A DNA stretch of 14,292 nucleotides from CAVXAE01 sp044225565 (lineage in GTDB: Bacteria > Pseudomonadota > Gammaproteobacteria > Steroidobacterales > Steroidobacteraceae). Position 1 is the stretch's first letter. Each line of letters begins with the position of its first letter. The translations under genes were made by a program, and so were the position numbers. Shown piece after piece: positions 6,803-14,060 of the stretch. The notes beneath the pieces are model-generated. The model searched no databases. It was not told the DNA's origin and worked only from the letters and a program-made list of their open reading frames with translations. The DNA lies in contig JBGAIL010000124.1 in the NCBI GenBank assembly GCA_044225565.1, forward strand, positions 1-14,292, in the 5' to 3' direction.

Positions 6803-8659
6803 TCACCACGCGATCCCGTAATCCTCGCCGTTGTGGCTGGAGCCGCCCCACATCGTGCCGTGCGCCCGATCGAGCTGGATTGCGTTGATGGGCCCGTTGC
6901 TGCGCGGACTGAACTCGAGCGAGTAGCCCATCCGGGTGAGCTGATCGCGCACGAAGGGTTGCGTGCCCTCGCTCATCAGCATGCGTCCCGGAAACGCCTC
7001 GTGCTTGCCGAAGGACGCGCGCATCTGGTAGCTGATGATGTTCTGCGCTTCGGCGGCCTCCTGCGGAGTCATCCCGAACTCCACCACGTTGAGGAAGAAC
7101 TGCAGCAGGTCCTGGTCCTGCGCATCGCCGCCCTGCACGGCGAAGGAGAGGAACGGCTTGCCGTCCTTCATCGCCAGGCTCGGCGTCAGCGTGGCGCGCG
7201 GGCGCTTGCCCGGCGCGATCACGTTGTAGGGATTCTCTTTCGGGTCGAGCACGAACGACTGCGCCCGCTGGCTCATGCCGATGCCCGTGCGGCCTGCGAT
7301 CACCGCCGGCAGCCAACCGCCGCTCGGCGTCACGGAGACGACCCAGCCCGCAGCGTCCGCCGCTTCGACGCTCGTGGTGCCGAGATAAAAGTGCCGATCG
7401 AACTCCGCTCGCGCCGAAAGCGCAGGGACGCTCGTGCGCCACGCTCGTAATTCCTTCGTGAAAGGATTCCTGCCGCCCTGGTATGGATAAGGATCGCCCG
7501 GCCGCACGTCGGGATCGTTGCGATCCGCGCGGATCAGCTTCGCACGCTCGCGAGCGTAGTCCTTGGAGAGGAGGCCCTTGATGGGCTCTTCGGGCGGGAA
7601 GTAAGGATCGCCGTAGTAGAAGTCCCGATCCGCGTAGGCCAGGCTCATCGCCTGGTAGAGCGTGTGGATGTAGCCGACGCTGTTGTAGCCCATCCCCTTC
7701 AGGTCGAAGTTCTCGAGGATGTTGAGCGCCTGAAGCATCACCGGCCCCTGCACCCAGGTGTCGAGCTTGTACACCTCGATGCCGCGGTAGGAGGTGTGCA
7801 CCGGCTCTTCGATGTGCACCTGCCACCTGGCGAGGTCTTCCGCGGTGATGAGCCCGCCCAGCTCCTTCGAGGCGCGCGCGAACTCCTGCGCGATGTCGCC
7901 TTTGTAGAAACGGTCGTACGCGGCATAAATGGCGGCCTTGCGGTCCCGGCCCGCGGCGAGCGCATCCTTCTCGGCCTGCACGAGCTTGCGCAGCGTCGCG
8001 GCCAGGTCCGCCTGGCGGAAGATCTCGCCCGCCACCGGCCCCTCACGCTCCTCGCCGGGATGCACCATGAAAAGCTTCTTCGAGGCTGGCCAGCGCTTGA
8101 GCCAGCCCTTCTCGCGCTCGATGCTGCCTGCCGTCTGGGCCTCGATCGCGTAACCGTCCGCGAGGCTGATCGCTGGCGCGAGCACTTCGCCGAGGCTCAT
8201 CGTGCCGAACTCCGCGAGCATGGTCATGATGCCGCCGGGCGTCCCGGGAGTGACCGCGGCGAGTGGGCCGTTCTCCGGCGGGTGCTGCATGCCTTTCCCG
8301 AGGAAGAATTCGGGCGTCGCGCCTGTGGGCGCCACCCCCAGCGCATTGATGGCAATCACCTTGCGGGTGTGCGGGTTGTAGATGAGCGCCTGGGTCTCGC
8401 CACCCCAGGAGAGCACGTCCCACATCGTCGAGGTGGCGGCGATCATGGCGCAGGCGGCATCCACGGCATTGCCGCCCTGCTGGAAGATCATCGAGCCCGC
8501 CGTGGCGGCGAGCGGCTTGCCGGTGATCGCCATCCAGTGCGAGCCGTGCAGCGGTGGCTTGAAGGTGCGGGCCTCCGCCTGCGGCAGCGCAGCGAGGAGC
8601 AGCAATGATGCGCTGCCGAGCGCGCCGGCCAATCGGGAGGGACGCAGGTGCTTCATCAT
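6803..8659 (-). CDS. Exported gamma-glutamyltransferase-family Ntn hydrolase
   Basis: A 618-residue self-processing N-terminal-nucleophile hydrolase, related to gamma-glutamyltransferase and cephalosporin acylases. Residues 1-30 are a signal peptide ending AEA-RT, so it is periplasmic or secreted. The large-subunit part has GGNAVDAACAM (62-72) and TPGTPGGIMTM (137-147). The expected cleavage point is before T428 in GTTSVEAAD; the small subunit then carries GWVVSVTPSGGW and VQGGDAQDQDLLQ. By eye against E. coli GGT, the substrate carboxylate-binding Arg (R114), Q430 and D433 are replaced and the S462-S463 pair reads A-T, while the nucleophile remains. Glutathione cleavage is therefore uncertain; acylase or amidase activity on another substrate is as likely. 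ATG 8659 is preferred (GAGG 6 bases upstream, compact signal peptide); the frame extends to ATG 8680. It follows the redoxin gene by 47 bases on the same strand, so the two are probably co-transcribed. Confidence 0.88.
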   Translation of the reverse strand: MMKHLRPSRLAGALGSASLLLLAALPQAEARTFKPPLHGSHWMAITGKPLAATAGSMIFQQGGNAVDAACAMIAATSTMWDVLSWGGETQALIYNPHTRKVIAINALGVAPTGATPEFFLGKGMQHPPENGPLAAVTPGTPGGIMTMLAEFGTMSLGEVLAPAISLADGYAIEAQTAGSIEREKGWLKRWPASKKLFMVHPGEEREGPVAGEIFRQADLAATLRKLVQAEKDALAAGRDRKAAIYAAYDRFYKGDIAQEFARASKELGGLITAEDLARWQVHIEEPVHTSYRGIEVYKLDTWVQGPVMLQALNILENFDLKGMGYNSVGYIHTLYQAMSLAYADRDFYYGDPYFPPEEPIKGLLSKDYARERAKLIRADRNDPDVRPGDPYPYQGGRNPFTKELRAWRTSVPALSARAEFDRHFYLGTTSVEAADAAGWVVSVTPSGGWLPAVIAGRTGIGMSQRAQSFVLDPKENPYNVIAPGKRPRATLTPSLAMKDGKPFLSFAVQGGDAQDQDLLQFFLNVVEFGMTPQEAAEAQNIISYQMRASFGKHEAFPGRMLMSEGTQPFVRDQLTRMGYSLEFSPRSNGPINAIQLDRAHGTMWGGSSHNGEDYGIAW

Positions 8660-8673
8660 GGCTCGCCTCGATT
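8643..8673 (-). repeat. Near-repeat copy A, over the GGT-family start
   Basis: This 31-base stretch matches 9306-9336 at 27 of 31 positions in the same orientation. Read on the minus strand it includes the GAGG ribosome-binding site and the first codons (M-M-K-H-L-R) of the GGT-family gene. Confidence 0.6.
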
Positions 8674-8706
8674 TCGTCATGTCTGCGCGCTCTTGATCGC
8701 AGCGCT

Positions 8707-9195
8707 TCAGGCGTCAGCGGCCTCACGCATCAGTGCCATGATCTCCGCACCCAGCTGCAGGTCCGGGATGTGGCCGAAGGTCTGCCTTCGCAGCCGCCCT
8801 TCGCGATCGATGAGGAGCAGGGTCGGCGTGCCCTGCATGGAGTATCGCCGCATGGTGGTTGGAACCGGATCGGCGTCATCACCGGGCCGGTCCACGCCGA
8901 CCGGAAATTCGATCTGGTACTCGTGCACGAATGCCTCGAGGGCAGTGACACCCATGGCGGCCTGGTGCTCGAAGACGGTGTGAAGGCCGACCACCGCCAC
9001 TTCATCGGCGGGAAACAAGCGATGCGCTTCGCGCAATTGAGGGATCGTCCGCGCCACGCATCCCGGACAGAGCATTTGAAACGCTGCGGCCACCACGACC
9101 CGACCCTGAAGAGCCTGAACGCTGAGCGGGCGATCGCTATTGAGCCACTGGCTCACGGCCCATTCCGGCGCTGGTCTTGGCGTTGTCTTGTGCAT
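8707..9195 (-). CDS. Thioredoxin-fold redoxin (TlpA/AhpC-TSA-like)
   Basis: A 162-residue thioredoxin-fold protein. Strand VVVAAAFQ leads into the active-site motif C43-P-G-C46 at the start of the first helix (MLCPGCVARTIPQL). The cis-proline loop is QGTPTLLLIDREGRLR (121-136, P124). The insert between them (about 70-115) fits redoxin/peroxiredoxin-like rather than classical thioredoxin architecture. Two cysteines suggest disulfide reductase or peroxidase chemistry; the substrate is unknown. No signal peptide or lipobox is visible, so it is probably cytoplasmic. The frame is open to ATG 9297, which has GGAGG only 4 bases upstream. I prefer 9195 because the extra 34 residues are not redoxin-like and a TATAAT element lies inside them, though its own GAGAG site is weak. 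It precedes the GGT-family gene on the same strand. Confidence 0.85.
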   Translation of the reverse strand: MHKTTPRPAPEWAVSQWLNSDRPLSVQALQGRVVVAAAFQMLCPGCVARTIPQLREAHRLFPADEVAVVGLHTVFEHQAAMGVTALEAFVHEYQIEFPVGVDRPGDDADPVPTTMRRYSMQGTPTLLLIDREGRLRRQTFGHIPDLQLGAEIMALMREAADA

Positions 9196-9280
9196 GTATG
9201 GACTCTCGGCCGGGAAGCGCTGTCTTCGAGGCTCCCACCAGATGCGCCACCTGTTTGCGATCGAGAGACGGCACGCAGCG

Positions 9281-9286
9281 ATTATA
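9281..9286 (-). promoter_or_regulatory. Candidate -10 element (TATAAT) for the redoxin/GGT pair
   Basis: Read on the minus strand these bases are a perfect TATAAT, striking in such GC-rich DNA. Transcription would begin near 9274, leaving a leader of about 80 bases before ATG 9195. No good -35 match is seen 16-18 bases upstream, so recognition would need an activator or an extended element. Confidence 0.35.
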
Positions 9287-9305
9287 TAGACCGACATCGT
9301 TCCTC

Positions 9306-9336
9306 CGCTGGTGTTTCATCGTGGTTCGCCTCGATT
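9306..9336 (-). repeat. Near-repeat copy B, upstream of the redoxin gene
   Basis: This is the second copy of the 31-base element at 8643-8673 (27 of 31 identical, same orientation). Its ATG at 9319 aligns with the second ATG of the GGT-family gene and begins M-K-H-Q-R. The first ATG of copy A is ACG here. Similarity stops soon outside the 31 bases. Confidence 0.6.
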
Positions 9337-9559
9337 CGGCGGTGCTCGCGCAGCGCGTACCCGGGGCCCTCCGGTGACCGGTGCGCGGTGCGGCCGAGCC
9401 CGGATGGCAAGCTCCGGCGCCGGCCGGCGATTCGAACTGTGCGCGATGCCCGATCCGGTGCGCCCGCGTTCCGTCAAACTTGGGCCCTCGCCAGACCGAC
9501 GGAGTGTGAAGCGCGTCTCATCGACCAGCCGGAGGGATCCCGGGCCGGAAAGACCGCCG

Positions 9560-11419
9560 ATGACCATGCACGAGCCGCTGCTGTACCCGCTGGTCGCCGC
9601 CCTGCTGGCGCTCGGTGCATCCTCCGCCTGGCGCTGGGCCCGCTCGCGCTGGCGGATGCTGGAGATCGCGACGACCGGCGAGCAGTATCACGCCGTCATC
9701 GAGCAGTCCCCCAACGGCGTGCTGATAGCCGATTCCGCGAACTTCCGCATCGTCGCCGCCAATCCCGCGCTGCTGAGCAGCCTCGGCTACGGCATCGAGG
9801 AGCTGCGCGCCCGCACGCTCAGCGACGTTTTCGCCGAGGACGGCATCGACTCCCGGTTCCTGCTCAAGAAACTGCGTGAGCCCAATCCTCGCACGCCCAT
9901 GCAACTGAAGCTCTGCCGCAAGGACGGCAAGCAGGTCGATGTGGAGCTCACGGGCAACCGCATCGAGTACGGCGGCCGCCGCGCGCTCGCGTTCACCACC
10001 CACGACGTCAGCCTCAAGCGCAAGATAGAGGCGCAGCTGCTCGAGAAGCAGCAGCATCTCGATCACCTCGCCCATCACGACCAGCTCACCGGCCTGCCCA
10101 ACCGCTTGTATCTCGCGGCGCACCTGCCGCCCGCCATCGAGGCGGCGCAAGCGAAGGGCGACATGCTCGCCGTGCTGTTCCTGGACCTCGATCGCTTCAA
10201 GCACATCAACGACTCGCGCGGCCACGAGACTGGCGACAAGCTGCTCAAGATCGTCGCACAGCGCGTGCGCGCCACGGTGCGCACCCAGGACGTCGTAATC
10301 CGCATGGGCGGTGACGAGTTCATCGTCGTGCTGAATCACGTGAAGAGCGCGGACGAGGTCAACGAGACTGCCGGCCGCATCAACGAGGCGCTGGGCGCGC
10401 CCATCGTCATCGACGGGCGCCCGCTCGTCACCACGACCAGCATCGGCGTGAGCATGTGCCCGCGGGATGGCACGACCATCGGCGAGCTGCTGCGCCAGTC
10501 CGATGCGGCGATGTACCAGGCGAAGGATCGCGGCCGCAACAATTTCCAGCTCTTCAGCCCCTCCATGGACCGCAAGCTGAAGGAGCGCATGTCGATCGAG
10601 GCGAGCCTGCGCTCCGCGCTCGAGAAGAAGCAGCTCGACGTGCATTACCAGCCGGTGGTGGACCTGGACACCAATCGCGTCGTCACGCTCGAGGCGCTGG
10701 TGCGCTGGAAGCATCCCTCGCACGGCTACGTCTCGCCCGCGCGCTTCATCACGATCGCGGAGGAGACCGGCCTCATCATGCCGATCGGCGAGTTCGTGCT
10801 CGAGACCGTGCTGAACGACGCGCGCCGCTGGCGCGATGCCGGCTTCGAGCCCGTGCCGGTCGCGGTGAACGTCTCGGCCGTGCAGCTGCAGCGCGGCAAC
10901 CTGCCCGCCACCATCCAGAAGCTCACCAGGCAGCGCGATCTCAAGCCCAGCATGCTGCAGATCGAGCTCACCGAGAGCGCCGCCTTCGAGCGGGACTCGC
11001 GCACGGGCGAGTCGAGCGAGGACGCCATCGCGAAGCTGCGCGAGCTCGGGGTGCGCATCGCCATCGACGACTTCGGCACGGGCTACTCCAGCCTGTCGTA
11101 CCTCAAGCGCTGGCGGGTGGACTATCTCAAGATCGACCGCAGCTTCGTGCGCGACCTGGTGACCGACATGGGCGATCTCGCGATCGTCGGCGCCATCCTC
11201 GCGATGGCTCGCCATCTGCACATCGACGTGGTGGCCGAGGGCATCGAAGGATGGCAGCAGCTCGAGAAGCTGCGCCAGCTCGGCTGCCCGTACGCGCAAG
11301 GTTATCTCTTCGCCAAGCCCGCGCCGGCCGTGCAGTGCGACCGCTTCCTGAGCGGCCAGCCGCTGGACCTCACCGGCACCGACGTGTTCCTCGACGGGTT
11401 CGACCAGACGGGCACCTGA
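9560..11419 (+). CDS. Membrane-anchored PAS-GGDEF-EAL cyclic-di-GMP protein
   Basis: A 619-residue signalling protein for making and/or degrading cyclic di-GMP. One N-terminal hydrophobic segment (about 6-24, LLYPLVAALLALGASSAW) likely anchors it in the inner membrane with almost no periplasmic part. A PAS domain follows (about 38-155, YHAVIEQSPNGVLIADS and NPALLSSLGYGIEEL). The GGDEF domain (about 172-335) has LTGLPNR, LDLDRFKHIND and an intact GGDEF at 250-254, with the product-inhibition site R241-x-x-D244 at the usual five-residue spacing. The EAL domain (about 355-600) keeps E378-A-L, ELTES, D503-D-F-G-T-G-Y-S-S, KIDRSF and an AEGIE loop. Both activities therefore look possible; which dominates cannot be told from sequence. 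ATG 9560 is the first start next to the hydrophobic segment, with a weak GGAAAG site upstream; ATG 9566 is also possible. It is divergent from the redoxin gene and shows no functional tie to the neighbours. Confidence 0.92.
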   Translation: MTMHEPLLYPLVAALLALGASSAWRWARSRWRMLEIATTGEQYHAVIEQSPNGVLIADSANFRIVAANPALLSSLGYGIEELRARTLSDVFAEDGIDSRFLLKKLREPNPRTPMQLKLCRKDGKQVDVELTGNRIEYGGRRALAFTTHDVSLKRKIEAQLLEKQQHLDHLAHHDQLTGLPNRLYLAAHLPPAIEAAQAKGDMLAVLFLDLDRFKHINDSRGHETGDKLLKIVAQRVRATVRTQDVVIRMGGDEFIVVLNHVKSADEVNETAGRINEALGAPIVIDGRPLVTTTSIGVSMCPRDGTTIGELLRQSDAAMYQAKDRGRNNFQLFSPSMDRKLKERMSIEASLRSALEKKQLDVHYQPVVDLDTNRVVTLEALVRWKHPSHGYVSPARFITIAEETGLIMPIGEFVLETVLNDARRWRDAGFEPVPVAVNVSAVQLQRGNLPATIQKLTRQRDLKPSMLQIELTESAAFERDSRTGESSEDAIAKLRELGVRIAIDDFGTGYSSLSYLKRWRVDYLKIDRSFVRDLVTDMGDLAIVGAILAMARHLHIDVVAEGIEGWQQLEKLRQLGCPYAQGYLFAKPAPAVQCDRFLSGQPLDLTGTDVFLDGFDQTGT

Positions 11420-11527
11420 GCCGACGTCACGGCCCGCCGCGATCCGGAAGGCTTGGCCATGGCCCCTTTCGTACCCGTGCGCCGCGCTTCGCTCGTCACG
11501 GGATCGATGATTGCGACTCGCGCGCCC

Positions 11528-14032
11528 ATGGCAACCCGCAAGCTCTCGAAATACCGCGCCAAGCGAGACTTCACCCGCACCGCGGAGCCCAGCGGGGCGC
11601 GCAAGGTGGCGAGGTCGAAAGAGCTGCGCTTCGTCATCCAGAAGCATGCGGCGCGGCGCCTGCACTACGACCTGCGCCTGGAGCTGGGCGGAGTGTTCAA
11701 GTCCTGGGCCGTCACCAAGGGACCGTCGCTCGATCCGGCCGTGAAGCGGCTCGCCGTGGAAGTGGAAGACCACCCGCTCGACTACGGGGACTTCGAGGGC
11801 ACCATCCCGCACGGGGAATATGGCGGTGGCACGGTGCAGTTGTGGGATCGCGGATTCTGGCGGCCGCAAGGCGGACGCTCCGCGGAGGAGATGCTGCGCA
11901 AGGGTGATCTGAAGTTCGAGCTGGCGGGCGAGCGGTTGCGGGGCAGCTGGGTGCTGGTGCGCATGAAAGGGGACCGGTACGGCGGCAAGCGCAACAACTG
12001 GCTGCTCATCAAGCATCGCGACGAGTCCATGCGCGAGGGCGATGCTGTAGTCGGTCGTGGTCCGGGACGGCGCGCGAGCGCGAGCGGGTCCCGAAAAAAG
12101 TCGATTCGCCGTTCGAAGATGCCTGGGTTCATCGAGCCGCAGCTGTGCCGGCTGGTGGACCGGCCACCCGAAGGCGAAGGCTGGGGGCACGAGATCAAGC
12201 TGGACGGCTATCGACTGCAGCTGCGCGTGTCCGCAGGCGAAGCGGAATTGCGCACCCGCAAGGGACTCGACTGGACGGCGAAGTTTTCCGGCATCGCCGC
12301 GGCTGCCGCATCGCTGCCCGACGCCATCATCGACGGCGAGGCCGTCGCGCTCGACGAGCACGGCGTTTCGAGCTTTCCCGCCCTGCAGGCTGCGCTGTCC
12401 GAAGGCGACGCCGGCAAGCTCGTGTTCTACGCGTTCGATCTGCTGTTCGCGGGCGAGCAGGATCTGCGCGAGCTGCCGCTGGAAGAGCGCAAGCGGCGCC
12501 TGGCCGTGCTGCTGAAGCCGCTCGCTTCGAAGCGCAATCCGCTGATCCGCCGTGTCGAGCACTTCGAGACGGCCGGCGAGACGGTGCTGAGCTCGGCCTG
12601 CCGCATGTCGCTCGAGGGCATCATCTCCAAGCGGCTGGATGCGCCTTACGTCTCGGGGCGCACGGACGACTGGACGAAGGCGAAGTGCCGGGGCGGCCAG
12701 GAAGTGGTGATCGGCGGATGGACGACCACGGCGGGGAAATTCCGCTCGCTGATCGTCGGCGTGAATCGCAAAGGCCGCCTCACTCACGTGGGGCGCGTGG
12801 GCACCGGATTCGGGCGCGACAAGGTGAGGAAGCTGCTGCCGAAGCTCGAAGCGGTGCGCAGCAGGACGAGTCCCTTCGAAGGCGAGGGCGCGCCGCGCGG
12901 GGCGGCGAACGTGAACTGGGTGAAGCCGGTGCTGGTGGCGGAGATCGAGTTTGCCGGCTGGACGGGCGACGGCAACGTGCGGCAGGCCTCGTTCAAGGGG
13001 CTGCGGGAGGACAAGGCGCCGGGGGAGATCACCACGGAGGTGGCCGAGTCGGCCGGGGAAGTGGAGGCTTCGCACGGGAACGGTCGCTCGCGGCCGAAGG
13101 ATGCGCGCTCGCCGGTGGTCATGGGCGTCCCCATCTCCAATCCCGACAAGCCCCTGTGGCCGGACGCGGGAGACGGCGAGCCCGTCGACAAGCTGGACCT
13201 CGCGCGGTACTACGAAGCGATGGGTGACTGGATGCTGCCGCACCTGCAGGGCCGCCCCTGCTCCATCGTGCGCGCGCCGGACGGTATCGGAAAAGAGACG
13301 TTCTTCCAGCGGCACGCCATGCAGGGCACGTCCAGCCTCCTGTCGCTCGTGCGCGTGAGCGGAGACCGCAAGCCCTACCTGCAGATCGACCGCGTCGAAG
13401 GGCTGATCGCCGTGGCGCAGATCGCCGGGCTCGAGCTGCATCCGTGGAACTGCCAGCCGGGCGAGCCGGACGTGCCGGGCCGCCTGGTGTTCGATCTCGA
13501 CCCCGCGCCGGACGTTGCCTTCGGCAAGGTGATCGAAGCGGCGAAGGAGTTGCGCGAGCGCCTGGAGAGCCTTGGCCTCGCGCCGCTCTGCAAGACGACC
13601 GGCGGCAAGGGCCTGCACGTCGTCACGCCGCTCGCGAGACCCCGAAAGGGCGACAGACTCGACTGGAAAGTGGCCAAGGCCTTCGCCCATGCCGTCTGCG
13701 CGCAGATGGCTTCGGACGACCCCCGGCGCTACGTGGTGAACATGGCGAAGAGCGCGCGGACGGGGCGCATCTTCCTCGACTATCTCCGCAACGACCGCAT
13801 GGCGACCGCGGTGGCGCCGCTTTCCGCGCGAGCGAGGCCGGGCGCGACGGTGTCGATGCCCATCCCGTGGTCGGTGGTCCGCAATGGGCTGGATCCGAAG
13901 CGTTTCACGCTGCGCACCGCGCCGGCCTCGCTGCGAAAGAGCAGAGCCTGGAACGACTACTGCGATGCCGACCGGCCGCTGAAGGACGCCATTCGCAAGC
14001 TGACGGACAAGACGCGGTTGCCCCGGGACTGA
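11528..14032 (+). CDS. ligD: ATP-dependent DNA ligase D (PE-LIG-POL)
   Basis: The multifunctional end-processing and sealing enzyme of bacterial non-homologous end joining, 834 residues from ATG 11528. The 3'-phosphoesterase domain comes first (about 30-165), with H40, H46-Y-D48 and DHPLDY...EGTIPHGEYGGG (H82, H95). After a basic linker (about 175-197) comes the ligase (about 200-500): nucleotidyl lysine K224 in EIKLDGYR, IDGEAVALD, LEGIISKRLDAPY, DWTKAKC and an OB-fold. The primase-polymerase domain is last (about 530-820): FDLDPAP (metal ligands D656, D658), GGKGLHVVTPL (H697) and IFLDYLRND (D751). All catalytic motifs are intact and the order matches the Pseudomonas-type enzyme. The start is uncertain: the frame is open to TTG 11453 and ATG 11459, but homologues begin close to KYRAKRDF, favouring 11528 even though no clear ribosome-binding site precedes it. 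Ku follows after 28 bases. Confidence 0.95.
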   Translation: MATRKLSKYRAKRDFTRTAEPSGARKVARSKELRFVIQKHAARRLHYDLRLELGGVFKSWAVTKGPSLDPAVKRLAVEVEDHPLDYGDFEGTIPHGEYGGGTVQLWDRGFWRPQGGRSAEEMLRKGDLKFELAGERLRGSWVLVRMKGDRYGGKRNNWLLIKHRDESMREGDAVVGRGPGRRASASGSRKKSIRRSKMPGFIEPQLCRLVDRPPEGEGWGHEIKLDGYRLQLRVSAGEAELRTRKGLDWTAKFSGIAAAAASLPDAIIDGEAVALDEHGVSSFPALQAALSEGDAGKLVFYAFDLLFAGEQDLRELPLEERKRRLAVLLKPLASKRNPLIRRVEHFETAGETVLSSACRMSLEGIISKRLDAPYVSGRTDDWTKAKCRGGQEVVIGGWTTTAGKFRSLIVGVNRKGRLTHVGRVGTGFGRDKVRKLLPKLEAVRSRTSPFEGEGAPRGAANVNWVKPVLVAEIEFAGWTGDGNVRQASFKGLREDKAPGEITTEVAESAGEVEASHGNGRSRPKDARSPVVMGVPISNPDKPLWPDAGDGEPVDKLDLARYYEAMGDWMLPHLQGRPCSIVRAPDGIGKETFFQRHAMQGTSSLLSLVRVSGDRKPYLQIDRVEGLIAVAQIAGLELHPWNCQPGEPDVPGRLVFDLDPAPDVAFGKVIEAAKELRERLESLGLAPLCKTTGGKGLHVVTPLARPRKGDRLDWKVAKAFAHAVCAQMASDDPRRYVVNMAKSARTGRIFLDYLRNDRMATAVAPLSARARPGATVSMPIPWSVVRNGLDPKRFTLRTAPASLRKSRAWNDYCDADRPLKDAIRKLTDKTRLPRD

Positions 14033-14060
14033 CGGGCACGCCGCCTGCTACGCGTTCGGC

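Larger units (their letters stand above)
9196..9559. other. Divergent intergenic region
   Basis: These 364 bases lie between the redoxin start and the start chosen for the PAS-GGDEF-EAL gene. They hold the TATAAT element (9281-9286, minus), the second copy of the 31-base near-repeat (9306-9336), and a 60-codon minus-strand frame (9137-9319) that begins in that repeat and overlaps the redoxin start. The + frame upstream of 9560 is open back to 9311 but its translation is Arg/Pro/Gly-rich and unlike a domain, so I treat it as non-coding. I see no clear + strand promoter. Confidence 0.5.

Noticed and set aside
596..9195. Lasso-peptide or other RiPP cluster
   Set aside because: FecI/FecR plus TonB receptor plus hydrolase recalls such loci, but there is no cyclase, leader peptidase or precursor-like small gene in the window, and the hydrolase is not of the prolyl-oligopeptidase-type isopeptidase family.
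9311..9559. N-terminal extension of the GGDEF-EAL protein
   Set aside because: The frame is open, but the translation is Arg/Pro/Gly-rich without structure, it overlaps the repeat copy and the divergent promoter zone, and the membrane segment follows immediately after ATG 9560.
9518..13690. A 1390-codon open frame antisense to the GGDEF-EAL and ligD genes
   Set aside because: It lies opposite two genes with unmistakable conserved motifs. Its translation is low-complexity, rich in Arg/Ala/Leu/His/Glu/Asp, with no domain. GC-rich third positions in the real genes remove stops on the opposite strand, which explains its length.
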